Assembly: GCA_035283065.1 (NCBI GenBank)
Contig: DATEUP010000041.1
Coordinates: 1 to 6,676 of the forward strand
Reading direction: 5' to 3'
DNA length: 6,676 nt
DNA from: DATEUP01 sp035283065
GTDB taxonomy: Archaea; Thermoplasmatota; DTKX01; DATEUP01
Part shown: positions 1 to 5,602 of the stretch, piece after piece
Layout: every line of letters begins with the position of its first letter
How positions within the stretch are numbered: position 1 is the first letter of the stretch
The notes under the pieces: model-generated
Seen by the model: the letters and a program-made list of their open reading frames with translations, nothing else
The model's database searches: none
What the model was told of the DNA's origin: nothing
Translations under genes and position numbers: made by a program

Positions 1-444
1 GCACCCTTCGGGGGCGCGCGCCGAGGGCTCTTCGTGCTTGTCGTGGCCGAAGCCGATCCACCGGCGCGAGCGCAGGCGGTCGTCGGTGAAGCCGAACTTG
101 GCGTAAAGCGCGGTCGTGTTCTCGTAGGCCCAAAGGCGCTCCGCGTGCGCACCCGCCCGCTCAAGGTAGTCGATGGCGTGCCGGACAAGCGCGGCGCCAA
201 GGCCGAGCCCGCGCAGCCGTTGGGTCACGATCACGTTGCCGATCCACCCGACCTCGCCGTAAAGGCACGTGGTGAGGAGCCCCGCGCGCTCGCCTTCGTG
301 CTCGACGACGAAGCAGCCCTCGGACGAGAGGGCGAGGAAGCGTTCGAAGTCGTCCACCGTGAAGCCCCAGCGCTCCGTGTCGGTGAGCGCGACGGCGAAG
401 GGGAAGTCGGAGGGCGCCATCGGGCGGACAGGCAGGGAGGTCAC
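1..444 (-). CDS. GNAT-family N-acetyltransferase, 3' end cut by window edge
   Basis: Probably transfers an acetyl group from acetyl-CoA to an amine; the substrate cannot be told. I translated 148 codons from GTG at 444 to the window edge with no stop. The N-terminus (LPVRPMAPSDFPFA) is a typical GNAT opening. The acetyl-CoA loop R-x-x-G-x-G is at residues 76-81 within VIVTQRLRGLGLG, followed by a helix, and the motif B region YENTTALYAKFGF is at 107-119. GTG 444 is preferred over ATG 420 because GGAGG (456-452) lies 7 bases upstream and the extra residues match the family's usual start. Another in-frame GTG at 480 overlaps the stop of the upstream gene as GTGA but would add an unlikely tail. 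The residues after the GNAT core (RSRRWIGFGHDK) may lead into a second domain outside the window. It probably shares a transcript with the cysteine protein 32 bases upstream. Confidence 0.88.
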   Translation of the reverse strand, partial: MTSLPVRPMAPSDFPFAVALTDTERWGFTVDDFERFLALSSEGCFVVEHEGERAGLLTTCLYGEVGWIGNVIVTQRLRGLGLGAALVRHAIDYLERAGAHAERLWAYENTTALYAKFGFTDDRLRSRRWIGFGHDKHEEPSARAPEGC

Positions 445-451
445 CGGCTCG

Positions 452-456
452 CCTCC
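452..456 (-). promoter_or_regulatory. Shine-Dalgarno site of the GNAT gene
   Basis: Read on the minus strand this is GGAGG, 7 bases before GTG 444. It decides the start in favour of GTG 444 over ATG 420 or GTG 480 and fits translation inside an operon. Confidence 0.6.
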
Positions 457-476
457 GTTCCGGTGCCCAGCCGTTC

Positions 477-674
477 TCACCGCGCGCGCTTCTTCGGCAG
501 GGCGACGCGCACGATCTTGCCGCCGACGATGTCGAGGCCCTCGTCGCACTCGTGGCCGCCGTAGGTGAGGGGCTTCTTGTCGCCGCGCTGGGACTTCAGC
601 GTGCAGGGGCCGTACCCGTCGTCCTCGGAGCCGTACCACCTGTCGCAGTCGCGGCAGTGGAGCGAGACGGGCAT
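477..674 (-). CDS. small cysteine/histidine protein, probably metal binding
   Basis: A 65-residue hydrophilic protein of unknown function. It has Cys7-x2-Cys10, Cys24 in GYGPC, and His41-x-Cys43 in GGHECDEG, a spacing suited to binding one zinc ion or a small iron site. The C-terminus is basic (ALPKKRAR). It has no signal peptide or membrane segment, so it should be cytoplasmic. I recall small archaeal and anaerobe proteins with a CxxC-GxC-HxCDEG pattern but cannot give a family name. The ATG at 674 has no Shine-Dalgarno upstream, only a pyrimidine-rich stretch, so it may be leaderless. A weak AT-containing patch (GCGAAAGG on the minus strand, near 702-709) is about 35 bases before it but is not a convincing TATA box. 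Its stop TGA is 32 bases before the GNAT start, and the upstream minus gene ends 45 bases before it. Confidence 0.75.
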   Translation of the reverse strand: MPVSLHCRDCDRWYGSEDDGYGPCTLKSQRGDKKPLTYGGHECDEGLDIVGGKIVRVALPKKRAR

Positions 675-719
675 GGAAGGGGAACGTGGGAGTCGAGGCA
701 GATGGGCCTTTCGCTCACT

Positions 720-974
720 TCAGGAGCCCTGCCGCGAGCGCCGCAAGTCATGGGAAAAGGCGAGCGAGCCCGCCGCAACGCCCGCCAAGAGCGCGGAAAG
801 CGCATCGAAGGCATCGAGCGCGGGAGGTGGTGGGGTCGTCGCGGCCACCGGTACGGGATCTGAGGGCGGCGGCGCGCTCGCCACGGGAATCGTGAGAAGG
901 ATCGCGGCAAGCACGAGAGCCGTGACGGCAAGCGGGGGCATGGGCCCCGCGCCCGAGGGTTCCGGCAATCTCAC
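720..974 (-). CDS. small secreted or membrane protein, unknown function
   Basis: 84 residues if GTG 974 is the start, 73 if ATG 941 is. Residues from about 12 to 34 (PPLAVTALVLAAILLTIPVASA) form a hydrophobic signal or anchor helix with an Ala-x-Ala-like end. A Pro/Thr-rich linker follows, then a weaker hydrophobic stretch (DALSALLAGVAAGSLAF) and a basic tail (HDLRRSRQGS). A plausible topology is two membrane helices, or a signal peptide plus one anchor. GTG 974 is preferred because GGGAG lies 8 bases upstream (987-983) and it gives the helix a positively charged N-terminal region (R2). GC-rich third codon positions support the frame. An ATG further upstream in the same frame (1085) would read through the AT-richer gap and is unlikely. 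A plus-strand frame is also open here but is low in complexity. I recognise no family. Confidence 0.5.
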   Translation of the reverse strand: MRLPEPSGAGPMPPLAVTALVLAAILLTIPVASAPPPSDPVPVAATTPPPPALDAFDALSALLAGVAAGSLAFSHDLRRSRQGS

Positions 975-1017
975 GAAGAGCACTCCCGCGTCCAAACCAT
1001 GGGGAACGACTCCGGGG

Positions 1018-1071
1018 ATTGAAGGGTTATCGGACAGACGTCGAAAGATCTCAGACAGTAATCGAAGGGTT
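1018..1071 (+). repeat. spaced 11-base direct repeat, possible operator
   Basis: ATTGAAGGGTT at 1018-1028 and ATCGAAGGGTT at 1061-1071 match at 10 of 11 bases, with 43 bases from start to start (about four helical turns). An ACAGAC/CAGACA pair and an AGATCT palindrome (1046-1051) lie between them. The position in a promoter gap suggests a regulator site, which is inference. Confidence 0.3.
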
Positions 1072-1143
1072 CCCCTTGAGGCCATCGGGGGGTTTGGGCC
1101 GTCGCGGTGCCAAAGGCGCCAGCCGAGGGGGCCCGACCCGTGG

Positions 1144-1157
1144 CGCCTCGCGAGGCG
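1144..1157. repeat. 14-base perfect palindrome
   Basis: CGCCTCGCGAGGCG is its own reverse complement. It sits 44 bases before the ATG at 1201. With no loop it would be a two-fold protein site rather than an RNA hairpin, but in DNA this GC-rich it may be chance. Confidence 0.35.
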
Positions 1158-1200
1158 GCGGTCGATAGCCTCAAAGACGCCCTCGGCCTCCGGATCACGG

Positions 1201-2028
1201 ATGGTGCAGGCAGGCCATTTCCCGCGCGCCGGGTCCGTCCTCCTCGTGCCCCTCTCGGACACGCAGTTCGAGGCCGCCCTGGAGACCCACGAGGTCGATG
1301 TTGCCGCGATCTTCCTGCCGGAAGGCGCCGCACCGCCCTTCCTCGGGATCCTGCGGGCTCGCCACGCGGGGATGCTTACGCACTGGGCGGAAATCCGCGC
1401 GGTGACCAGGGAGAGCGCCGAGGCGAGCGCCGCGCACGTGAGGCTCGGGCCCCTCATGCGGTTCCCGAGGCCCATCGAGTGGCGCCGCCCCCGCGAGCTC
1501 TACCGGCCGATCCAGGTCGACGCCGAGGCGCTTGCCCGGGCCCAGAGCCTCGACGAATTCCTCGCGGGAGGGGAGAGGGACGCCGCCGCCGCGATCGTCC
1601 AGGCCGCGCGGTTCATCGAGCTTGCCCCTCCGCGGCTCGACCTCGGGCTCGTCGACCGGCACCACCTCGTCGACCAGGCGGCGAGCTTCGCCGCTTCGAA
1701 TCCCATGGAGGCGCTGGGGGCGATCGATGCGGCGGTCACCGAAGCCCTTCGGGACGTTACGGCGGCATTTTACGGCGAGGCGCAGGAAGGCGACGAGGCG
1801 CGCGACGGCTGGTTCGGCAGCGAGAAGTTCGCCCCGACAGTCGAGGCGTATTTCGAGCTCCTGCGGGAGGCCGACGAGAAGGAGCTTGCGCCCCTCCTTG
1901 CGCTCACGGAGCGCTACCTCGAGCTGCGGACGAGGGCGAAGGCCGTCACATCGGACCTGCGCGCCCAGCAGGTCGTGAACCTCATCGCGATCGCGCAGGC
2001 GCTGCTTGACGCGGCCGCGGGCGGCTAG
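1201..2028 (+). CDS. uncharacterised protein, probable PUA-like domain plus helical C-terminal half
   Basis: 275 residues, cytoplasmic, not recognised as a named family. Residues 12-125 alternate short strands and turns: VLLVPLSDTQFEAAL, DVAAIFLPEG, FLGILRARHAGMLTHWAEI, VRLGPLMRFPRPIEW, LYRPIQVDAEALARAQSLDEF. The order 'strand, AGMLTHWAEI, then RLGPLMRFPRPI, then a short A-rich helix' resembles the PUA/EVE-like beta barrels found in some nucleic-acid-binding and restriction-related proteins. This is pattern recall only. Residues 126-272 are helical, with a WFGSEKFAPTVEAYFELLREAD segment and a final amphipathic helix. ATG 1201 is chosen because upstream codons in this frame are arginine-rich and unprotein-like. 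No good ribosome-binding site or TATA box lies at the usual distance. The 3' end overlaps the minus-strand DUF504 gene by 47 bases. The opposite strand is open but encodes an arginine-rich shadow. Confidence 0.7.
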   Translation: MVQAGHFPRAGSVLLVPLSDTQFEAALETHEVDVAAIFLPEGAAPPFLGILRARHAGMLTHWAEIRAVTRESAEASAAHVRLGPLMRFPRPIEWRRPRELYRPIQVDAEALARAQSLDEFLAGGERDAAAAIVQAARFIELAPPRLDLGLVDRHHLVDQAASFAASNPMEALGAIDAAVTEALRDVTAAFYGEAQEGDEARDGWFGSEKFAPTVEAYFELLREADEKELAPLLALTERYLELRTRAKAVTSDLRAQQVVNLIAIAQALLDAAAGG

Positions 2029-2281
2029 CTTTCGGGGGGCGCGCGTAGACGACCCTCGCGCTTGACCGGACTGAACGGACCTTGTGGAAGGGCACGCGCC
2101 CCCCGCCCACGAGGTCGATGAACCCCCCGTGGGCGCCCGCGACTTCGTCGCCGCGGATCTGGCGAGTGCCCCCCTCGACCGCGCGGTCCTCGACCTCGAT
2201 GACCAGGGCCGCGGGCGCAAGACCCTCGCGGTGCAGGTGCTCGTCGATGACCTCCTTGAGCCGCGCCTTGCCCTTGGGAAT
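1982..2281 (-). CDS. DUF504 / MJ1316-type RNA cyclic group end recognition domain protein with non-standard ATT start
   Basis: I translated this by hand: 99 residues then TGA. The core runs ARLKEVIDEHLHREG (6-20), VIEVEDRAVEGG (27-38), QIRGDEVAGAHGGFIDL (41-57), GRVPFHKVRSVRSSARVVYAR (61-81). This follows the UPF0248/DUF504 pattern: a helix, a strand ending in D/H-R, 'x-G-D-E-I', a strand, then IPxHRI and a terminal VVYxR. The domain is predicted to recognise RNA ends with cyclic phosphate; no catalytic role is assured. The last 18 residues are a basic, Pro/Arg-rich tail encoded opposite the 3' end of the plus-strand gene. No ATG, GTG or TTG occurs between the upstream in-frame stop TAA (2344-2342) and the domain. 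The ATT at 2281 lies exactly where family members start (I/M-PKGKARLKEV) and has GGAGG 8 bases before it. Either AUU initiates, or an ATG was mutated or misread. Confidence 0.75.
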   Translation of the reverse strand: MPKGKARLKEVIDEHLHREGLAPAALVIEVEDRAVEGGTRQIRGDEVAGAHGGFIDLVGGGRVPFHKVRSVRSSARVVYARPPKASRPRPRQAAPARSR

Positions 2282-2289
2282 CTCGGGTC

Positions 2290-2294
2290 CCTCC
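2290..2294 (-). promoter_or_regulatory. Shine-Dalgarno site of the DUF504 gene
   Basis: On the minus strand this is GGAGG, within GAGAGGAGGGA, 8 bases before the ATT at 2281. It is the main reason for placing the start at a non-standard codon. Confidence 0.6.
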
Positions 2295-2336
2295 TCTCGG
2301 GCCTCGTCGTGAGTTGTTTTACGCCTAGCCCCCAGC

Positions 2337-2344
2337 CTTTATAG
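2337..2344. promoter_or_regulatory. archaeal TATA box in divergent promoter region
   Basis: TTTATAG (2338-2344) stands in a GC-rich gap. Read rightward, its first T is 35 bases from ATG 2373, so transcription would begin only about 5-7 bases before malic enzyme, an almost leaderless mRNA. Read leftward it is CTATAAAG, which would start a transcript near 2313 and give the DUF504 gene a leader of about 30 bases containing its GGAGG. No second equally good box is seen in the 91-base gap, so it may serve both directions. The rightward use is the firmer one. No clear purine-rich BRE was identified on either side. Confidence 0.65.
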
Positions 2345-2372
2345 GGTGTCACGGCGGCTTTCGAGGGCGTAC

Positions 2373-3671
2373 ATGTCGCCTTCCTCGGCCACGCCCGCCG
2401 CCACGGAAGCCCCGCGCGCAAAGCGCCAGACGGCGCCCAAGCGCCTGGCCAAGATCACCCGTGAGGAGGCGCTGCGCTACCACTCGCGCTACGGGGGCAA
2501 GCTCGAGATCGCGCCGAAGACGCGGATGAAAGACGCTCACGACCTCTCGCTCGCCTACACGCCGGGGGTCGCCGAGCCCTGCCGCGAGATCGCGAAGCAC
2601 CCGGACGATGTCTACACCTACACGTCGAAGGGCAACATGGTCGCGATCATGACGGACGGCACGCGGATCCTCGGGCTCGGGCCCATCGGCCCCTACGCGG
2701 GGCTCCCGGTGATGGAGGGCAAAGCGATCCTCTTCAAGAAGTTCGCGAACGTCGACGCCTTCCCCCTCTGCCTCAACGTGAAGACGGTCGAGGAGTTCGT
2801 CGAGACCGCGGTGCGCGTCGAGCCCGTGTTCGGCGGGATCAACCTGGAGGACATCCAGACGCCTCACTGCTTCGACATCGAAGAGCGGCTGCGCAAGCTC
2901 CTCAAGATCCCCGTTTTCCACGACGACCAGCACGGGACCTCGATCATCGCGCTCGCGGGGCTCCTGAACGCCCTCAAGCTCACGGGGCGAAAGATCGAGG
3001 CAAGCGCGTTCGTGATCAACGGGGCCGGGGCCGCGGGAATCGCGCTTGCCAAATACCTGAAGTCCGCCGGCGCTTCCTCGATCACGGCCTGCGACCGCAA
3101 GGGGATCCTCTACGCGGAGCGCAAGGAGGACATGAACAAGTACAAGGAGCAGATCGCGGCGTTCACGAACCCCCAGGGGCTCCGCGGCACGCTGAAGGAC
3201 GCGCTCAAGGGGGCCGACGTCTTCGTCGGGCTCTCGGCGCCGGGCACGCTCACCCAAGAGATGATCCGCTCGATGGCGAAGGACCCGATCGTCTTCGCGC
3301 TTGCAAACCCCGAACCCGAAATCGAGCCCGAGCAGGCGGAGGAGGCGGGGGCGGCCGTGATCGCGACGGGCCGGTCAGACTACGCGAACCAGGCGAACAA
3401 TGTGCTCGGCTTCCCGGGCGTCTTCCGCGGGGCGCTCGACGTGCGCGCCACGCAGATCAACGAAGCCATGAAACTCGCGGCCTCCCGCGCGATTGCGAAG
3501 CTCATCCCCGATGCGATGCTGTCCGCAAACTATGTTATCCCGTCCCCAATTGACCCGCGCGTCGTGCCTGAAGTGGCACTGGCCGTCGCGCAGGCTGCAG
3601 TGGAAACGGGGGTCGCAAGGCAGAAGGTCGACCCGGAGATGATCCTGGGTCACATAACATACGGGCGGTAA
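2373..3671 (+). CDS. malic enzyme (malate dehydrogenase, decarboxylating)
   Basis: Converts malate to pyruvate and CO2 with reduction of NAD(P); a cytoplasmic link between the C4 acid pool and pyruvate. 432 residues, the normal size of the short prokaryotic form without a phosphotransacetylase-like tail. Visible features: catalytic Tyr62 in SLAYTPGVAEPC; SKGNMVAIMTDGTRILGLG (85-103); catalytic Lys117 in VMEGKAILFKKF; metal ligands Glu159 and Asp160 in INLEDIQTPHCFD, and Asp185 in FHDDQHGTS; Rossmann loop GAGAAG (217-222); Asp241 at the end of the second strand (CDRKG), which hints at NAD rather than NADP; ALANPEPEIEPE (309-320); and NNVLGFPGVFRGALD (342-356). ATG 2373 is chosen over an in-frame GTG at 2346 because that GTG lies between the TATA box and the expected transcription start. 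The first 25 residues are a flexible basic Ala/Pro-rich extension. It appears to be a single-gene transcript. All key residues are present. Confidence 0.97.
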   Translation: MSPSSATPAATEAPRAKRQTAPKRLAKITREEALRYHSRYGGKLEIAPKTRMKDAHDLSLAYTPGVAEPCREIAKHPDDVYTYTSKGNMVAIMTDGTRILGLGPIGPYAGLPVMEGKAILFKKFANVDAFPLCLNVKTVEEFVETAVRVEPVFGGINLEDIQTPHCFDIEERLRKLLKIPVFHDDQHGTSIIALAGLLNALKLTGRKIEASAFVINGAGAAGIALAKYLKSAGASSITACDRKGILYAERKEDMNKYKEQIAAFTNPQGLRGTLKDALKGADVFVGLSAPGTLTQEMIRSMAKDPIVFALANPEPEIEPEQAEEAGAAVIATGRSDYANQANNVLGFPGVFRGALDVRATQINEAMKLAASRAIAKLIPDAMLSANYVIPSPIDPRVVPEVALAVAQAAVETGVARQKVDPEMILGHITYGR

Positions 3672-3729
3672 TGGGTGAGTCGCGGGGCAGAAAAGTAACG
3701 CCGAAGCCGGGTTTCGCGTCTTGTCCCCC

Positions 3730-3734
3730 TTTTT
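3730..3734 (+). terminator. possible U-tract terminator after malic enzyme
   Basis: A run of five T preceded by CCCCC, 59 bases after the malic enzyme stop. Archaeal termination often needs only a short U-tract, but five T is minimal and no clear hairpin precedes it. Confidence 0.3.
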
Positions 3735-3779
3735 CCCGCCTGGATGGTCTTTGGAATTCTTCCGCAGGGTAAAACGGCA

Positions 3780-3786
3780 TTTATTA
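3780..3786 (+). promoter_or_regulatory. archaeal TATA box for the TPR gene
   Basis: TTTATTA in a moderately AT-rich stretch (GGTAAAACGGCATTTATTAG). A start about 27 bases downstream of its centre, near 3810, would give a leader of about 23 bases that carries the GGAGG at 3819-3823. It would also exclude the upstream in-frame ATG at 3800. Confidence 0.6.
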
Positions 3787-3818
3787 GGGGGGCAGGCCAA
3801 TGATAGAAACAGATTCAG

Positions 3819-3823
3819 GGAGG
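3819..3823 (+). promoter_or_regulatory. Shine-Dalgarno site deciding the TPR gene start
   Basis: GGAGG 9 bases before ATG 3833. It supports that start over ATG 3800, which has no such site and lies upstream of the predicted transcription start. Confidence 0.65.
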
Positions 3824-3832
3824 ACGGGCCCC

Positions 3833-5602
3833 ATGTCGACGGAGTCCCCGACGCGGTTTGCCGGCGGGGACCTGCTCGCCCGCTACCCCGAATACACGTA
3901 CACGAGGCTGAAGGCCGCGCTCGACACTCTGGAGCGGGCGAACTCCGGCGAGGGGGCCGAGCGCGCGGAGTTCCTCCGCACGAAGGCCGACCTCTTCGAG
4001 CACCTCTTCGAGTACGACAGTGCGCTCGAGTGCCTGGACAAGGCGATCGAAGGCGAGCCCCTCACAGTGGGCCACCTGATGGCCAAGGGCGCGCTTCTGC
4101 GCAAGGTCGGGAACTTGAAGGGCGCGCTCCAGGCCTACAAGCGCGTGCTCGAGGTCGAGCCCGACCACGCGCAGGCGCGCACGTTCTTCTCGCAGCTCTA
4201 CGACGCGGTCGTGCGGGACAAGAGAGAGAAGGACGCGATGGCCCTCTCGGAGCTCGAGGAGGTCCAGCGCGCGGTCTTCGAGTACGAGAAGCGGGGCAAG
4301 TGGACGGAAGCCCTCCAGACGCTCTCGCGCGAGATCGAGAAGCGCCCGCACCTCGGCGAGCTCAACCTCATCAAGGCGGAGATCCTCGAGCAGGCGGGCC
4401 GCTTCACGGACGCGATCTCCCTCTACGACACGATCATCACGGGCGAGAGGGACCGCCTCCCGCTCGTCCGCGACGCGATGCGCCTGCGCAAGCGGGTCCT
4501 CAGGGAGCGCGCGGCCGAGCTCGAGGCCTACCTTGCCGAGCACCTTGCCGACCCGAACCACGCGGCCTCGGCGCTGAAGTCCGGCCTCAAGCACGAGCGG
4601 CGCTACTACAACCTCAAGGCGGCCCTCACGCTGCGCGACCGCTCGGGGTTTGCGCCCCAGCTCTTGGAGCAGCTCCAGAAGCGCTCGCTCTACTTTGACG
4701 ACACGGTCGTGAACGCGCTCGCAGAGATCGCCAGGGACGACGACCAGGTGCTCCAGAAAGTCAGGGCGCTTTCGAGGCACCGGGACGACCTCGTGAAGAT
4801 CCGCGGGCTCGAGGCGCTGCTTGCAAGCGAGCGGGCGGAAGGGAGCCGCGAGGAGACGCTCCAGGCGCTCGAGAAGATCCACTATGCGGCGCTCAAGAAG
4901 AACGACGGGGCGCTGAGGGAGCGGGCGATCCGCGCGCTGCGCCGCTTCGGGGAGAATGTCGAGCGGGGGGCGGTCTCGCAGTTCTCGCTCTACAACTTCG
5001 CCTTCAAGGCGGAGGAGCAGGTCGGCGTGCGGGCGATCACGCTGAAGCTCGGGCGCCGGAGCGACGACATCAGCGGGGTCTACCAGGACTACGGCGCGCG
5101 CCGCGGCGTCGAGCTCATCAACCACGAGGGTGTCGAGGTCGGGATCTACGTCGGGGAAGCGCAGTTCCTCACGAGCGGGGGCTCGTTTTCCGAGGAGCTC
5201 GTCCAGGTGATCGACAAGACGAACATCGCGACGATCCACTTCCGGGGCGGCGAGCGCCTCTACGAGGACCTCGTGGACGAGCTGATCTCGAACCACAGCT
5301 TCAACGTGCACCGGCGCGACGTCGACCTCGACTCCCTGAACGTCACGCTGAACGCGAACCGGCTCATGGCCGCGCTCGAGGCGCACGACGTGAAGTCGCA
5401 CATCAAGCTGGGGACGCAGCTTCGGAAGGAAGGGAAGCTCCGCGAGGCGCTCATCGTTTTCAAGAAGAGCTTCGAACTCGACCCCGAGGAGAAGAGCGTC
5501 TGGTTCTACCTCGCGCAAACCGCGCGGGAGCTCGGGCTTGCCCGCGAGTACGACCGCTGGAAGATGCTCGTGGTGGGCAAGGAAGGGGCGCAAGGGCCTT
5601 AG
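3833..5602 (+). CDS. tetratricopeptide-repeat protein with central beta-rich module
   Basis: 589 residues, without signal peptide or membrane segment, so a cytoplasmic scaffold is likely; the partner is unknown. TPR-like helix pairs are seen at about 44-77 (EYDSALECLDKAIEGEP), 78-111 (GNLKGALQAYKRVLEVEPD), 145-172 (GKWTEALQTLSREIEKRP) and 174-206 (GRFTDAISLYDTIIT). A charged helical region without clear repeats covers 215-380 and includes HEAT-like stretches near 290-372. Residues 387-475 change character and look strand-rich (GVRAITLKLGRR, GVELINHEGVEVGIYVGEAQFLTSGG, NIATIHFRGGERLYEDL). A last TPR unit is at 521-554 (GKLREALIVFKKSFELDPEE) with a capping helix. The start is set by the TATA box and GGAGG; an in-frame ATG at 3800 would add 11 residues. 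The stop TAG overlaps by 4 bases the end of the convergent IorB-like gene. I do not recognise the central module. Confidence 0.9.
   Translation: MSTESPTRFAGGDLLARYPEYTYTRLKAALDTLERANSGEGAERAEFLRTKADLFEHLFEYDSALECLDKAIEGEPLTVGHLMAKGALLRKVGNLKGALQAYKRVLEVEPDHAQARTFFSQLYDAVVRDKREKDAMALSELEEVQRAVFEYEKRGKWTEALQTLSREIEKRPHLGELNLIKAEILEQAGRFTDAISLYDTIITGERDRLPLVRDAMRLRKRVLRERAAELEAYLAEHLADPNHAASALKSGLKHERRYYNLKAALTLRDRSGFAPQLLEQLQKRSLYFDDTVVNALAEIARDDDQVLQKVRALSRHRDDLVKIRGLEALLASERAEGSREETLQALEKIHYAALKKNDGALRERAIRALRRFGENVERGAVSQFSLYNFAFKAEEQVGVRAITLKLGRRSDDISGVYQDYGARRGVELINHEGVEVGIYVGEAQFLTSGGSFSEELVQVIDKTNIATIHFRGGERLYEDLVDELISNHSFNVHRRDVDLDSLNVTLNANRLMAALEAHDVKSHIKLGTQLRKEGKLREALIVFKKSFELDPEEKSVWFYLAQTARELGLAREYDRWKMLVVGKEGAQGP

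Larger units (their letters stand above)
975..1200. other. gap between divergent genes with AT-richer core
   Basis: No convincing gene. About 1015-1075 is clearly less GC-rich than its surroundings and contains a spaced direct repeat, so it probably holds the promoter of the minus-strand small membrane protein and perhaps of the plus-strand gene at 1201. On the minus strand CGATAACCC (near 1026-1033) is at a workable distance for a promoter of the GTG at 974, but it is a poor TATA box. From 1086 to 1200 the sequence is GC-rich again and open in several frames on both strands (plus: EAAVDSLKDALGLRITD; minus: VFEAIDRRLARRHG). None can be joined convincingly to a start or a domain. No tRNA cloverleaf was found. 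Confidence 0.4.

Noticed and set aside
1081..1170. Possible tRNA or structured RNA from GGCGCC and GAGGC...GCCTC pairings
   Set aside because: No T-loop, anticodon arm or 7-bp acceptor stem could be fitted; the pairings are expected in DNA this GC-rich.
565..1200. Plus-strand extension of the 275-residue protein to 565
   Set aside because: Crosses the minus-strand cysteine and membrane protein genes and the AT-richer gap with an Arg/Ser/Gly-rich translation that is not protein-like.
2084..2344. Plus-strand 86-codon frame before malic enzyme
   Set aside because: It lies antisense to the DUF504 gene, whose minus-strand translation has a family pattern, and it runs into the TATA box.
2346..2372. 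GTG 2346 as the malic enzyme start
   Set aside because: It lies 8 bases after the start of the TATA box, upstream of the expected transcription start, and adds nine Arg/Ser-rich residues not typical of the family.
1195..2421. Long minus-strand open frame of 408 codons
   Set aside because: Arg/Pro/Ser-rich shadow of the 1201-2028 gene; it also runs across the promoter gap and through the DUF504 gene in a different frame. No domain pattern.
3672..3779. Small gene or RNA between malic enzyme and the TPR gene
   Set aside because: Open frames here are antisense tails with cysteine/proline-rich translations and no start signals; only a weak T-tract and the downstream promoter were supportable.
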